Counted from the stretch's first letter, positions 48,966 through 59,287 are shown. The stretch: DNA of 64,000 bases from Bacteroidota bacterium (GCA_013298715.1 JAAFIQ010000007.1:90661-154660); one strand, 5' to 3'. Notes: generated by a model from the letters alone, not told the origin. Made by a program: numbers and translations.

Positions 48966-50195
48966 TTAAGTTTGAGTAATTTTAAAATTAGGCAGCACGC
49001 TTCCTTGTATTTGATTGGTATCGTTAAATTCATAAGGATTACCATCTAAAATTTCTACTCCAACTCTATTAATTAAAAAATCTTGTATTTGATCGGCAGT
49101 TCTTAAAAATAATATCAAATTATAGAAACCTGGCTTCAAATTGTTATCTAAATTAAATTCATAAACACTGTCGTCAGTACAATGCGTAAAATTTTTATTT
49201 ATAAATCTGTTACTAACGTGATAAATACAATTGTAATTATTATCACAAAAATTAATACCGAAATCCAAGTCGCTAAATTGTTTGGCATTTATTTTATTTT
49301 TAAGTTTTATTTTAAATTTAATTTGTTCACCATAAGGTATGGGTACTTTATTAAATGTAATTTCTTTAAATATAAGCTCTTGTTTATGCTCGTATCGTGC
49401 CAAATTTTCTAAGTCAAAAGAAGTTTCGGTTATCTTTTGAGTTTGATAGTAATGATTAAATACATCAGTAACAATTCCCTGCGTTTTTACTTGCCCTTTC
49501 TCCAACAAGATACCAGTATTACACAGCGAATTGATGGTAGAAAAATTGTGCGATACAAATAAGATGGTATTTCCAAGTCTTGAAATATCCGTCATTCTAT
49601 CAATACATTTTTTTTGAAATACAGAGTCCCCCACTGCTAAAACTTCATCTACGATTAATATTTCAGGCTCTAAATAGGCTGCAATTGCAAAACCCAGTCT
49701 AACATACATGCCACTACTGTATCGCTTAACGGGTGTATCCAAAAACTGTTCTATTTCACTAAAATCTACAATAGCATCAAACTTAGCGTCAATTTCTGCT
49801 TTTTTCATGCCAATTAATGACCCGTTTAAGTATATGTTCTCTCTGCCAGTTAAGTCGCCATGAAAACCTGTTCCTACTTCCAAAAGACTTGCCATCCTGC
49901 CATAATATTCAATTCTACCCGTAGTTGGCTTTACAATTCTACTTAAAATTTTTAGTAAAGTTGATTTTCCTGCACCATTTCTGCCAATTATTCCAACCCT
50001 TTCTCCTTTAGTAATTTCAAAGTTGATATTTTTTAACGCCCAAAAATCTTCAATTGCGCGGTTACTTTGAGGCGATAATCCGTTTTTTATTTTTTTGCTA
50101 ATAGCTTTTACAAATGATTCTTCTGTATCATTTGTTTTATGACCTAGCTTATAGCATTTGCTTAAATTCTCAACTTTAATTACAACTTCACTCAT
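48966..50195 (-). CDS. Polysaccharide ABC transporter ATP-binding protein with Wzt-type C-terminal domain
   Basis: GIIGRNGAGKSTLLKILSRIVKPTTGRIEYYGR...VKRYSSGMYVRLGFAIAAYLEPEILIVDEVLAVGD plus about 170-aa C-terminal beta domain. Confidence 0.92.
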   Translation of the reverse strand: MSEVVIKVENLSKCYKLGHKTNDTEESFVKAISKKIKNGLSPQSNRAIEDFWALKNINFEITKGERVGIIGRNGAGKSTLLKILSRIVKPTTGRIEYYGRMASLLEVGTGFHGDLTGRENIYLNGSLIGMKKAEIDAKFDAIVDFSEIEQFLDTPVKRYSSGMYVRLGFAIAAYLEPEILIVDEVLAVGDSVFQKKCIDRMTDISRLGNTILFVSHNFSTINSLCNTGILLEKGQVKTQGIVTDVFNHYYQTQKITETSFDLENLARYEHKQELIFKEITFNKVPIPYGEQIKFKIKLKNKINAKQFSDLDFGINFCDNNYNCIYHVSNRFINKNFTHCTDDSVYEFNLDNNLKPGFYNLILFLRTADQIQDFLINRVGVEILDGNPYEFNDTNQIQGSVLPNFKITQT

Positions 50196-50197
50196 GG

Positions 50198-51022
50198 TTA
50201 TATATAATCAGCAAACGTTTTTTCGAATTTTAAAAAATAGCGTACGGCTAAAAAACATAGTATCAAAGTAACAAAAATACTACCTGCATAGTAAACTAAA
50301 TTTATGTGAGCGGCATTATTACCTAACATACAAAATTTATAGGCATCAATAATGTGAAGTAATGGATTAAGTTGATAAACAATTTTTAACCACTCTGGTA
50401 TATTTAGTTGAAGTACATCAGAACTTGATAAAAAAACGGGAGAAGCGTAAAATAATATTTGGATAATGAATGGTAAAATAAATTTCACATCCCTATATTT
50501 TACAGAGGCAACAGAAAAAATTAATCCGATTCCTAAACTGAATATTATAGAATGTAAAATAATAAGTGGTAAAAAAATAATATGCCAGCTAATTCCTTGA
50601 TAAAATAATACACAAATAAAAAATAGTATAAACGAAATTAAAAAATCAACCAAACATGGAAATAAAGTAGATAGCGGTAAAATTAGTTTAGGAAAATAAA
50701 CTTTTGTAAGAATATTAGCATTAGCTGAAAGCGAATTACTTGAATCGGATATTACTGTAGAAATCAATTGCCAAAAAATTATACCACAACCAACGCGAAC
50801 AAAATTTTCTATACTTGAATTTTTAATAATTAACATTGATAAAGTACCAAAAATGAAAATATTAATTAGCGGGCGAACAATAGACCAAGCAAAACCCATC
50901 CAGGTTTGTTTATACCGCACCAAGATATCACGAAGTGATAAATATTTTAATAATCCAAAAAAACCTTGCAGCTCCTTAAAATTTATAAAACTCTTATCCT
51001 CACTGGTAATTACAGTTTTCAT
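50198..51022 (-). CDS. Polysaccharide ABC transporter permease (Wzm-like)
   Basis: LSLRDILVRYKQTWMGFAWSIVRPLINIFIFGTL; ABC-2 type TM pattern. ATG start set at 51022. Confidence 0.9.
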   Translation of the reverse strand: MKTVITSEDKSFINFKELQGFFGLLKYLSLRDILVRYKQTWMGFAWSIVRPLINIFIFGTLSMLIIKNSSIENFVRVGCGIIFWQLISTVISDSSNSLSANANILTKVYFPKLILPLSTLFPCLVDFLISFILFFICVLFYQGISWHIIFLPLIILHSIIFSLGIGLIFSVASVKYRDVKFILPFIIQILFYASPVFLSSSDVLQLNIPEWLKIVYQLNPLLHIIDAYKFCMLGNNAAHINLVYYAGSIFVTLILCFLAVRYFLKFEKTFADYI

Positions 51023-51091
51023 TTTATTAAGCCTTAAATATACACTTTTAAAGCAATTTTTTAACCATAAATAATTGTAATTTTGCACACT

Positions 51092-52870
51092 ATGAATACC
51101 AATAATATACTCACCATTTCTGTAAATAAAGCTTTAAAGGAATTATATGCAATCGATAATTTTCAACCTTCTTTTCAAAAAACAAAACCCGATTTTGAAG
51201 GCGACCTTACCTTAGTTACATTTAACCTTACTAAAGAAACCAAACTTAGCCCTGATGCTATTGGCAAAGCTATTGGCGACTTTATTGTACAAAACGAACC
51301 ACTTGTGAAAAGCTACAATGTTGTTAAGGGATTTTTAAATATTAGTTTCACAAATACATTTTGGTTGGATTATTTTGTAGCAACTTGTAATAACACAAAC
51401 ATTGGAATTAAAGAATTTGGCAGTTCTGGCAGAACAATAATGCTAGAATACTCCTCGCCAAACACCAACAAGCCTTTACATTTAGGCCATGTTCGTAATA
51501 ATTTGCTTGGTTTTTCTGTTGCAAAAATACTCGAAGCAAACGGGCACAAAGTAATAAAAGCAAATTTAGTAAATGATAGAGGCATACATATTTGCAAAAG
51601 TATGCTTGCATGGAAAAAATTTGGTAATGGCGAAACACCTGCAACTAGTGGCTTAAAAGGCGACCATTTGGTAGGAAAGTATTATGTTGAGTTTGATAAA
51701 ATTTACAAGGCGCAAATAAACGAATTACTAGAAAAAGGCATTCCAAAAGACGAAGCTGAAAAAAAAGCAGATATTATTATAGAAGCGCAAACTATGCTTC
51801 AACAGTGGGAAGCCGGTAATAAAGAAGTGATTGATTTATGGAAAACCATGAATGGCTGGGTGTATGATGGCTTTAAAGAAACGTATAACAACTTAGGTGT
51901 AAGCTTTGATAAAATGTACTACGAAAGCAATACCTATTTGCTTGGAAAAGAAATTATTAAGGAAGGATTAAATAAAACTATTTTTTACAAAAAAGAAAAT
52001 AACAGCATTGCTATTGATTTAAGTAGTGAAGGTTTGGATGAAAAAATTGTTATGCGCGGTGATGGAACCAGTGTTTATATAACGCAGGATATTGGCACAG
52101 CTATTGAGCGTTTTAAAGAATTTCCTGAATTGAAACAATTAATTTATACCGTAGGGAATGAGCAAGATTACCACTTTAAAGTATTATTTAAAATTTTAGA
52201 AAAACTAGGGCATGTCTGGGCTAAAGAGTGTTATCATTTAAGCTACGGAATGGTAGAATTACCAGAAGGGAAAATGAAAAGCCGCGAAGGCACTGTGGTG
52301 GATGCCGATGATTTATTAAACGAGATGTATAATACCGCCGCAAAAACTACCGCCGAACTAGGAAAGGTTGATGGATTTACTGAAGATGAATTAAAACACC
52401 TTTACAAAACAATTAGTTTAGGCGCCCTAAAATATTTTATTTTAAAGGTAGATCCTAAAAAGAAAATGTTGTTTAATCCGGCCGAAAGCATAGATTTTAA
52501 TGGTCATACAGGACCTTTCATACAGTATACGCACGCGCGTATAAAATCGCTGATACGAAAAGCTGAAACAACTAATTCGTTTGATAACTCAAAAATTGAA
52601 TTAAATAAAATTGAAACTGAACTTATTAAATTAATTTACGATTTTGACGCCGTGGTTGAAGAAGCAGGTAAATTGTATAACCCAGGCATAATAGCAAATT
52701 ATGTTTACGAATTAACAAAGCTTTATAACAGATTTTATCACGACCATAATATTTTAAAAGAAGAAAATAAGGATGTGAAAAACTTTAGACTGAGTTTAAG
52801 TAAAACCTGTGCATCTATTATTTCAAACGCTATGGGAATGCTTGGTATTATTGTACCTGAAAGAATGTAA
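51092..52870 (+). CDS. argS: Arginine-tRNA ligase
   Basis: MLEYSSPNTNKPLHLGHVRNNLLG; GKMKSREGTVVDADDLL; DALR C-terminus. ATG at 51092. Confidence 0.95.
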   Translation: MNTNNILTISVNKALKELYAIDNFQPSFQKTKPDFEGDLTLVTFNLTKETKLSPDAIGKAIGDFIVQNEPLVKSYNVVKGFLNISFTNTFWLDYFVATCNNTNIGIKEFGSSGRTIMLEYSSPNTNKPLHLGHVRNNLLGFSVAKILEANGHKVIKANLVNDRGIHICKSMLAWKKFGNGETPATSGLKGDHLVGKYYVEFDKIYKAQINELLEKGIPKDEAEKKADIIIEAQTMLQQWEAGNKEVIDLWKTMNGWVYDGFKETYNNLGVSFDKMYYESNTYLLGKEIIKEGLNKTIFYKKENNSIAIDLSSEGLDEKIVMRGDGTSVYITQDIGTAIERFKEFPELKQLIYTVGNEQDYHFKVLFKILEKLGHVWAKECYHLSYGMVELPEGKMKSREGTVVDADDLLNEMYNTAAKTTAELGKVDGFTEDELKHLYKTISLGALKYFILKVDPKKKMLFNPAESIDFNGHTGPFIQYTHARIKSLIRKAETTNSFDNSKIELNKIETELIKLIYDFDAVVEEAGKLYNPGIIANYVYELTKLYNRFYHDHNILKEENKDVKNFRLSLSKTCASIISNAMGMLGIIVPERM

Positions 52871-52924
52871 GATATACCAAGTTCAACTTACTTTTACAAA
52901 ATTTAATAATTGACTAAATGATAA

Positions 52925-53986
52925 TTAGTAAAGTTTATTCAAACTTTCAAAAATCATAATTAGTTTACTTACGTAGGTGTGATTTAACTCCACGTAGCGT
53001 TGCTGCTCCCTTACACAGCTTAGGTACGTTTCTTTGTCAAGAGTTAAAGACTGACCAACAAGTGCACTAATATTAGTTGCGTTTTTTAGCATAAAATTGT
53101 ACCGATTAAAGTATTCAATATTTGAAATCCCTAGACAACCATAAGAAATGTTTTTGTAAAATCTGCAAGGTAGATAATCCACTTTTACTTGGTATCCACC
53201 GCCAATAGCAGGTGCGATTCTCGATTCACGCATATACTGTATATTATCACTTAATGAAACATTTTCTTTATGTATAAATTCTAAATCATGTTTTCTTAAA
53301 ATTGCTTTTAATACCTCAATAATTTCTGCATTCCCATGCTTATGTTCCGTGTCCCAAATACTTCCAACCCAATATACTTTTTCACTCGCCGAATTGAAAA
53401 CTGGTTCTAAAAACTCACCTGGCAAAAGATCTGTCCCCCACGACTGGTAAAGCGTTCTATCCTCCCTATGAAAAAAAGTGCTGGCTTCAAGTTCTTCTAA
53501 ATTTGTTATTTTAAAAGCATCGTTATTAAATACCTGGAGGTTGAGATAACTGCCATTATTTGGCCTATTGGCAACGTTATGTAAACAATAAAATACATCG
53601 TGCCTGTAAATTATATTAGCAACAGCATGATTCATTGCAAACACCAAATCGCTTTTGTTTATTAGTTTGTTATTTTCAACTGTATCATCTAACCAAACGC
53701 TTGGTATTTTTAGTTTTTGAAGGGTTTCGAAAAAAGATTTATGAATATAACGATGGGTGTGTAATTCATTTTTTAAGCCCCAAATAACAATCTTAGAATA
53801 TCGCTGAGATAAAAGCACACATTTGTTTAATAACCCAACTAATTCAGGGTCTGAAATATTCTTTCTAATGGACTCATAATTCGAAATATAGCTCTTACTA
53901 TCAGCATCTATCTGAGACGAAATTATTTTTTCTTCTTGTCGTTTTACATAGTATTTTCTGTAAATATTTTTTAGAAGATTTATCAT
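52925..53986 (-). CDS. Glycosyltransferase-like protein of unassigned family
   Basis: Rossmann-like segments (KIVIWGLKNELHTHRYIHKSFFETLQKLKIPSVWLDDTVENN; EKVYWVGSIWDTEHKHGNAEIIEVLKAILRKHDLEFIHKENVS). No definite family recognised. Confidence 0.5.
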   Translation of the reverse strand: MINLLKNIYRKYYVKRQEEKIISSQIDADSKSYISNYESIRKNISDPELVGLLNKCVLLSQRYSKIVIWGLKNELHTHRYIHKSFFETLQKLKIPSVWLDDTVENNKLINKSDLVFAMNHAVANIIYRHDVFYCLHNVANRPNNGSYLNLQVFNNDAFKITNLEELEASTFFHREDRTLYQSWGTDLLPGEFLEPVFNSASEKVYWVGSIWDTEHKHGNAEIIEVLKAILRKHDLEFIHKENVSLSDNIQYMRESRIAPAIGGGYQVKVDYLPCRFYKNISYGCLGISNIEYFNRYNFMLKNATNISALVGQSLTLDKETYLSCVREQQRYVELNHTYVSKLIMIFESLNKLY

Positions 53987-54085
53987 AATTTCAAATGTAA
54001 TTAAAATTTAGGGTTAATCTTGGAGCGGAAATTAACATACAAAAAAAATTTAGTAATAATTAGAATTGCATCATTACTTTGATAT

Positions 54086-54616
54086 TTAAAATGCCTCCAA
54101 CCCATTTACCATTTCAAACAATTCCTTCTCAACATTTGGGTTAAGCACTTCTTTGCTTTCCTGCCAAGCATAAATTATAAAGTACAAATCGTCTTTTTTT
54201 GCAATATAACGCAGTACTTCAAACGACTTACTTTTTGTTTTTATATCTGTAAAATAAGAGTCTTTTTTATCAAATTGAAAAAAAGCATTCTTAGCTCTAT
54301 CATATTTTACAACGGGTTCAAATCGTAAATTTCCAACCATATTTCTTTTGTTCGAATCCAAACCACCTTTTGTTGTAGGGTAAACAACAATATTCATTTT
54401 TCCGTTTGTATGTTGCTTAAAAAAATAAATGGCACCACAATTACAAAATTCATTTGTTCCCTTTTCCCAAGGAAATTCAGATGAAAAAACTTTAGCGGTC
54501 CAATTTGAAGGTAACGTGTATTTCAGTTTTAGTTCCTTTACTTTTACTGTATTCTGAGCTACACTCATTAAAGAAAATAAAACCAGCAAGCAAGTAAATA
54601 AATTGTATTTTTTCAT
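54086..54616 (-). CDS. Hypothetical secreted protein
   Basis: Signal peptide MKKYNLFTCLLVLFSLMSVAQ; intact 176-aa ORF. Confidence 0.65.
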   Translation of the reverse strand: MKKYNLFTCLLVLFSLMSVAQNTVKVKELKLKYTLPSNWTAKVFSSEFPWEKGTNEFCNCGAIYFFKQHTNGKMNIVVYPTTKGGLDSNKRNMVGNLRFEPVVKYDRAKNAFFQFDKKDSYFTDIKTKSKSFEVLRYIAKKDDLYFIIYAWQESKEVLNPNVEKELFEMVNGLEAF

Positions 54617-54738
54617 TTTTTAAAATTGAATTTGAAATCCTCAACTAACAGAAATACGAATATAATTATTACTCTTAAACATAGTAAAAATAATTTTAAA
54701 CATGAAGTACTTTCACACTTTAACAGTAAATTTGGAGG

Positions 54739-55962
54739 ATGAAAAAAACACAATTAGTTCTACTATTTTTAATTGCACATATTAGCCTATTTAGTCAAAG
54801 CAATCAAAAGTTAATTCAGGCGCATATAAAATACCTTGCTAGTGATAGTCTTAAAGGGAGAGGAACCAGTAGTAAGGAAGAATTACTTGCTGCTAATTAC
54901 ATTGCTAAACAATTCAAATTGTATAACCTAAAATCATTTACTCCTAATTATTTAAAGCCGTTTACATTTAAACGAGCTAAAAATCCACACGATACTTCCA
55001 CAGCAAATTTAATTGAAGAAAAGGCTAACAATGTGGTTGGATTTATTGATAATAAAGCCGAAAACACCATTGTAATTGGTGCGCATTACGATCATTTAGG
55101 TTTGGGGCACGACCATAATAGCTTAGATGCTAACCCTGAAAATAAAATTCATAATGGCGCCGATGATAATGCCAGTGGAACAGCTGGTGTTATAGAATTA
55201 GCAAGGTATTTTGCTACAAATAAAAAAAACGAGCCATTTAATTTTTTGTTTATTTGTTTTAGTGGTGAAGAACTAGGTTTACTCGGTTCAAAAAAATACG
55301 TTGAAGATTCTGACATTCCTTTAAGCAAAATAAATTACATGCTCAATATGGATATGATTGGAAGATTAAATGATTCTACTAAAAAACTATTAGTTTATGG
55401 TGTTGGCACCTCAAGCAATTGGGTAAAATTAGTGGATGAAACTAAATCACAATTCAGTATTAAAAAAGATAGCAGTGGCATTGGGCCAAGCGACCAAACA
55501 TCTTTTTACTTGAAAGATATTCCTGTATTACACTTTTTTACCGGACAACACAGCGATTATCATAAACCTAGCGATGATATTGAAAAAATAAATATAAAAG
55601 GTGAAGTTGCAGTATTAAATTATATGATAACCCTCATTGAAAAAACATTTTTGCTTCCAAAATTTGATTTTCTAAAAACCCGGAATCCTGATACTGGAAA
55701 AAGCAGTTTTAAGGTTACTCTAGGCATTATGCCCGATTATGCCTTTGATGGCGAGGGATTGAGGATAGATGGGGTTACAGATAACAAGCCTGCATTTAAA
55801 GCCGGAATTTTAAAAGGAGATATAATTGTAGAAATGGGAATAGAAAAAATTAAAAATGTACAAGATTACATGAAACAACTTTCTAACTACAAAAAAGGCG
55901 ACGCATGTAGTTTAAAAGTGTTAAGAGAAAATAAAATAATTGCATTACAAGCAACTTTTTAA
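54739..55962 (+). CDS. M28-family peptidase with C-terminal PDZ domain
   Basis: IVIGAHYDHLG, HNGADDNASGTAGVIELARYF, FSGEELGLLGSKKYV, then PDZ (GLRIDGVTDNKPAFKAGILKGDIIVEMG). Confidence 0.92.
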   Translation: MKKTQLVLLFLIAHISLFSQSNQKLIQAHIKYLASDSLKGRGTSSKEELLAANYIAKQFKLYNLKSFTPNYLKPFTFKRAKNPHDTSTANLIEEKANNVVGFIDNKAENTIVIGAHYDHLGLGHDHNSLDANPENKIHNGADDNASGTAGVIELARYFATNKKNEPFNFLFICFSGEELGLLGSKKYVEDSDIPLSKINYMLNMDMIGRLNDSTKKLLVYGVGTSSNWVKLVDETKSQFSIKKDSSGIGPSDQTSFYLKDIPVLHFFTGQHSDYHKPSDDIEKINIKGEVAVLNYMITLIEKTFLLPKFDFLKTRNPDTGKSSFKVTLGIMPDYAFDGEGLRIDGVTDNKPAFKAGILKGDIIVEMGIEKIKNVQDYMKQLSNYKKGDACSLKVLRENKIIALQATF

Positions 55963-55988
55963 TAAATTTAAAATCTATAAATCTACGT

Positions 55989-56444
55989 ATGAAAAAAATA
56001 ACATTATTATTCAGCTTATTATTAATTCTTTTTACTAGCAAAGCACAAACCACCGAAGAAGCCGATAAAATTATAGGGCTTTGGGAAGTTGGTAGCGGTA
56101 AAGCCCGTATAAAAATTACCAAATACGGCGATAAATTTGGAGGAAAAATTGTTTGGTTAAAAGAACCAAATTATGAAGATGGTACAAAAAAAGTAGATAA
56201 AAACAATCCTGATGAAAGTAAACGAACCAACCCTACCTTGGGCTTAAATAATTTATTAGGTTTTTCTTATAAGGAAAAAGGCGAATACAGCGGAGGAACC
56301 ATTTACGACCCTGAAAATGGAAGCACCTACAATTGTGTAATTACATTAGAAGACGATAATACTTTAAAAGTAAGGGGTTACATTGGCGTACAATTATTTG
56401 GCAGAACAGATACTTGGAAACGTGTAATACTTAAAGCCAAGTAG
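55989..56444 (+). CDS. DUF2147 domain protein
   Basis: IIGLWEVGSGKARIKITKYGDKFGGKIVWLKEPN...LLGFSYKEKGEYSGGTIYDPENGSTYNCVITLEDDNTLKVRGYIGVQLFGRTDTWKRV. Confidence 0.9.
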   Translation: MKKITLLFSLLLILFTSKAQTTEEADKIIGLWEVGSGKARIKITKYGDKFGGKIVWLKEPNYEDGTKKVDKNNPDESKRTNPTLGLNNLLGFSYKEKGEYSGGTIYDPENGSTYNCVITLEDDNTLKVRGYIGVQLFGRTDTWKRVILKAK

Positions 56445-56448
56445 TTTT

Positions 56449-57519
56449 ATGAGAATTAGTGGATTCGTTTTCTTGTTTTTATTTTCGGTTCAATTATTTT
56501 CTCAACAAAAAGATAGTATTCCTGCCGAAGAAGACTTTTCGCAGTATGCAGATGTTGAAGTTGCCACATCAACAATAGTTGTTAAAAAATATTGCTCTCA
56601 AAAAATTATTGGTTTAAGCCCAGCAAAATTAATATCTGCTGGTTACGATTTTGTTTTTAAAAATAAATTAACCGCCGATACACTTGGTAATTTTTTAGGA
56701 AATGTAGATACCATTTACAACAATTATGGTGTTAGGTTTGCTGCAAACTTCCCAGTAATATCAAACAACAAACTCATTTTAAACTTAGGCGTAAATTATT
56801 TAGATTTTAAATACAGTTTTGAACGGCCAATTAATAACGTGCATCCGCTTAATTACAATTTGGCAACTTATGGTTTAAGAAGTTATGGATTAAACGGCAC
56901 CTTATTTAAACCATTAAACGAAAAACAATTTTTAATAATACAGGCACAAGGCGATTGGAATGGCGATTTTAAAATGAACGAACTACCTGCAGGGAATTCT
57001 TTAAAAATTTCTGGCGCAGCAATTTATGGTTTTAAACCCCATGATAGAAGGCAATACGGATTTGGTGTTACGAGAACGTATAGAGCTGGCGAAGTAAATT
57101 ACATTCCGGTATTTTTATATAATTACACGTTTCAAAACCGTAAAATGGGCTTTGAAATGTTACTACCTGCGCGTGCAAATTTCAGATATACAATTAATTC
57201 AAGAAACATGTTATTTGCAGGTTTTGAGTTAGAAGGAAATTCTTATTTCTTAAAAAACATCGAAAAAAATTACAACTTCGGTTTATACAATAACGTTCAA
57301 CTAAGGCGCAGCGAAATTCGTCCACGCCTTACTTACGAATTTAGCGTTTACAAATTTATTTGGGCAAGTGTGCAAGTTGGCTACCGTTTAAATTACAGGT
57401 TTAATATTGATGACGGGGAATACTACAGAGCCTTTGGAGACGAGCCGCCTTATTTAATGAACAACTCTGTAAGCGGTGCGCCTTATTTTAATGTGAGTAT
57501 TAATTTGGTGTCGCCTTAG
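56449..57519 (+). CDS. DUF6268-like outer-membrane beta-barrel protein
   Basis: Signal peptide and repeating amphipathic strands, ending PPYLMNNSVSGAPYFNVSINLVSP. Confidence 0.7.
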   Translation: MRISGFVFLFLFSVQLFSQQKDSIPAEEDFSQYADVEVATSTIVVKKYCSQKIIGLSPAKLISAGYDFVFKNKLTADTLGNFLGNVDTIYNNYGVRFAANFPVISNNKLILNLGVNYLDFKYSFERPINNVHPLNYNLATYGLRSYGLNGTLFKPLNEKQFLIIQAQGDWNGDFKMNELPAGNSLKISGAAIYGFKPHDRRQYGFGVTRTYRAGEVNYIPVFLYNYTFQNRKMGFEMLLPARANFRYTINSRNMLFAGFELEGNSYFLKNIEKNYNFGLYNNVQLRRSEIRPRLTYEFSVYKFIWASVQVGYRLNYRFNIDDGEYYRAFGDEPPYLMNNSVSGAPYFNVSINLVSP

Positions 57520-57877
57520 TAAAGAATCTGATAATCCGAAAAATCCAAATTCTATTCTTTGATAAGCAAATTTTTAAGCAACACTATTAGTAGAATAGTA
57601 TTATCGTAACAATTTGGTTAGGATTAGTAATATTTCTCGCACGCTAAATGTTGAATTTTAAGTTTTGTTTATATTTAATAGTGTAAACATTAAACAAACA
57701 CAAAAATAAATTTGTATTTCCAATTTTATTTTTTTAAATTTACTTTGCAAAGTCTCTTATAAAAACAAAATTAACCCCCATGAAAAAGCCTCTCACAAAA
57801 AGTTTGTATACAAACTAACATCTATTGATGTAAATGCTTATTTAAATATTAAAATTATATAACCACATAATCGATAC

Positions 57878-59287
57878 ATGAAAACAACAAAACCAAAAAG
57901 ATTTTTAACCTTACTAAAAGCTCAAAAAATTATTGTATTAGTTTGCGTTAGTTTATTAAGTATTAATGCCATTAAAGCGCAATCGCAAAACTGGTGGCGT
58001 ACTAGTGGCAACACGCCAGCTACAAATGAATTTTTAGGAACAACCAATAACACTGGCTTAGATATTAAAACCAATAATACACAACGCGTTTTTATTGATG
58101 CCAACGGCAGTATTAAAATTAATAGCTTTTTAGGAACTGGCTCTAGACTTTTACAAACAGATGCCCTTGGTGTAATAAGTCCGTTTATTATGGGTAATTC
58201 TAATCAAGTACTCTACGGAAATGGCACGTGGGGAGCCCTACCTGCTGCGGCCACAATTTTTACAGTAAATGGGAGTAGTCTTGCGCTGCCCAACACAACT
58301 ACGCTAAGTGCCGGTACACTTAGAAGTAGTAACTTATCTGATAACACTATTGGGTTAGTTTATGCAGATGCGGCTGGAAATCTTTTTAAAGGTCCAGGCT
58401 CAGGTAGTGGAGGGCCTAACGGAATAAACGCCCCTTGTATAAACGGTGCCTTACCATGGTTCACTGGCGGTAATATATTAAACTCATTGGGCTTTGATGC
58501 TGGAACTTGCAACAACTACGATTTTATATTAAAAGCAAATAACCTACCTTCTGTTTTTATTAAACCCAGTGGTTCTATTGGCTTTGGCGCAAATTTTACA
58601 AGCAACAGTGGCGACCCTGTGCAATATATTTTTGATAGTGGGATTTTAAGAACAAAAGGCAACAATGCATTTGGTGGGCCACAACTTGTGTTTGATGGAC
58701 CAATAAGCCCTTATGGCGATTGGGGTATGGAGTATACTGGAGGAACAAGTGCACCACAACCAGGCATTAACTTTTGGAAACCTTTTGGAAGCGCAAATAG
58801 CAACAACAATATTTTATTTTTGCATGATAATAATAAAATCGGTATTGGAACAGATAATCCAAGTTCAAGGCTTACTATTGATGCATGGGCTGATAATGCC
58901 TTGTTAATTTTAACTAATCCTAATAAAAATGTAATTGATGTGCAAGATAAATCTAACAATAAAATTAACTTTAGAGTAAAAGCTAATGGCTATGTATATG
59001 CTCGAGAAATTAATGTAATGCCTACTACGATTACTTTTCCCGATTATGTTTTTAATAAGAACTATAATCTAAAAACAATCAGCGAACTCGAAAATTACAT
59101 TCAAACAAACAAACATTTACCAAACATACCGTCTGCCAAAGAAGTAGAAGCAAACGGCATTAATGTTGCCGAAATGCAAGTAAAACAAATGGAAAAAATT
59201 GAAGAAGCATTTTTATATATTATACAATTGAAAAAAGAAAACGAGGAGCTAAAATTGCGCTTACAAAAGTTAGAGTCTAAACACTAA
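57878..59287 (+). CDS. Secreted protein with Bacteroidota tail-fiber/adhesin-like C-terminal coiled-coil domain
   Basis: C-terminus YVYAREINVMPTTITFPDYVFNKNYNLKTISELENYIQTNKHLPNIPSAKEVEANGINVAEMQVKQMEKIEEAFLYIIQLKKENEELKLRLQKLE. Confidence 0.75.
   Translation: MKTTKPKRFLTLLKAQKIIVLVCVSLLSINAIKAQSQNWWRTSGNTPATNEFLGTTNNTGLDIKTNNTQRVFIDANGSIKINSFLGTGSRLLQTDALGVISPFIMGNSNQVLYGNGTWGALPAAATIFTVNGSSLALPNTTTLSAGTLRSSNLSDNTIGLVYADAAGNLFKGPGSGSGGPNGINAPCINGALPWFTGGNILNSLGFDAGTCNNYDFILKANNLPSVFIKPSGSIGFGANFTSNSGDPVQYIFDSGILRTKGNNAFGGPQLVFDGPISPYGDWGMEYTGGTSAPQPGINFWKPFGSANSNNNILFLHDNNKIGIGTDNPSSRLTIDAWADNALLILTNPNKNVIDVQDKSNNKINFRVKANGYVYAREINVMPTTITFPDYVFNKNYNLKTISELENYIQTNKHLPNIPSAKEVEANGINVAEMQVKQMEKIEEAFLYIIQLKKENEELKLRLQKLESKH

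Noticed and set aside
57570-57700. Small inverted repeats in the 57520-57877 intergenic region (ACTATT-AATAGT, TTTAAT-ATTAAA)
   Set aside because: Six-bp arms in AT-rich DNA are expected by chance; no U tract or known RNA motif.
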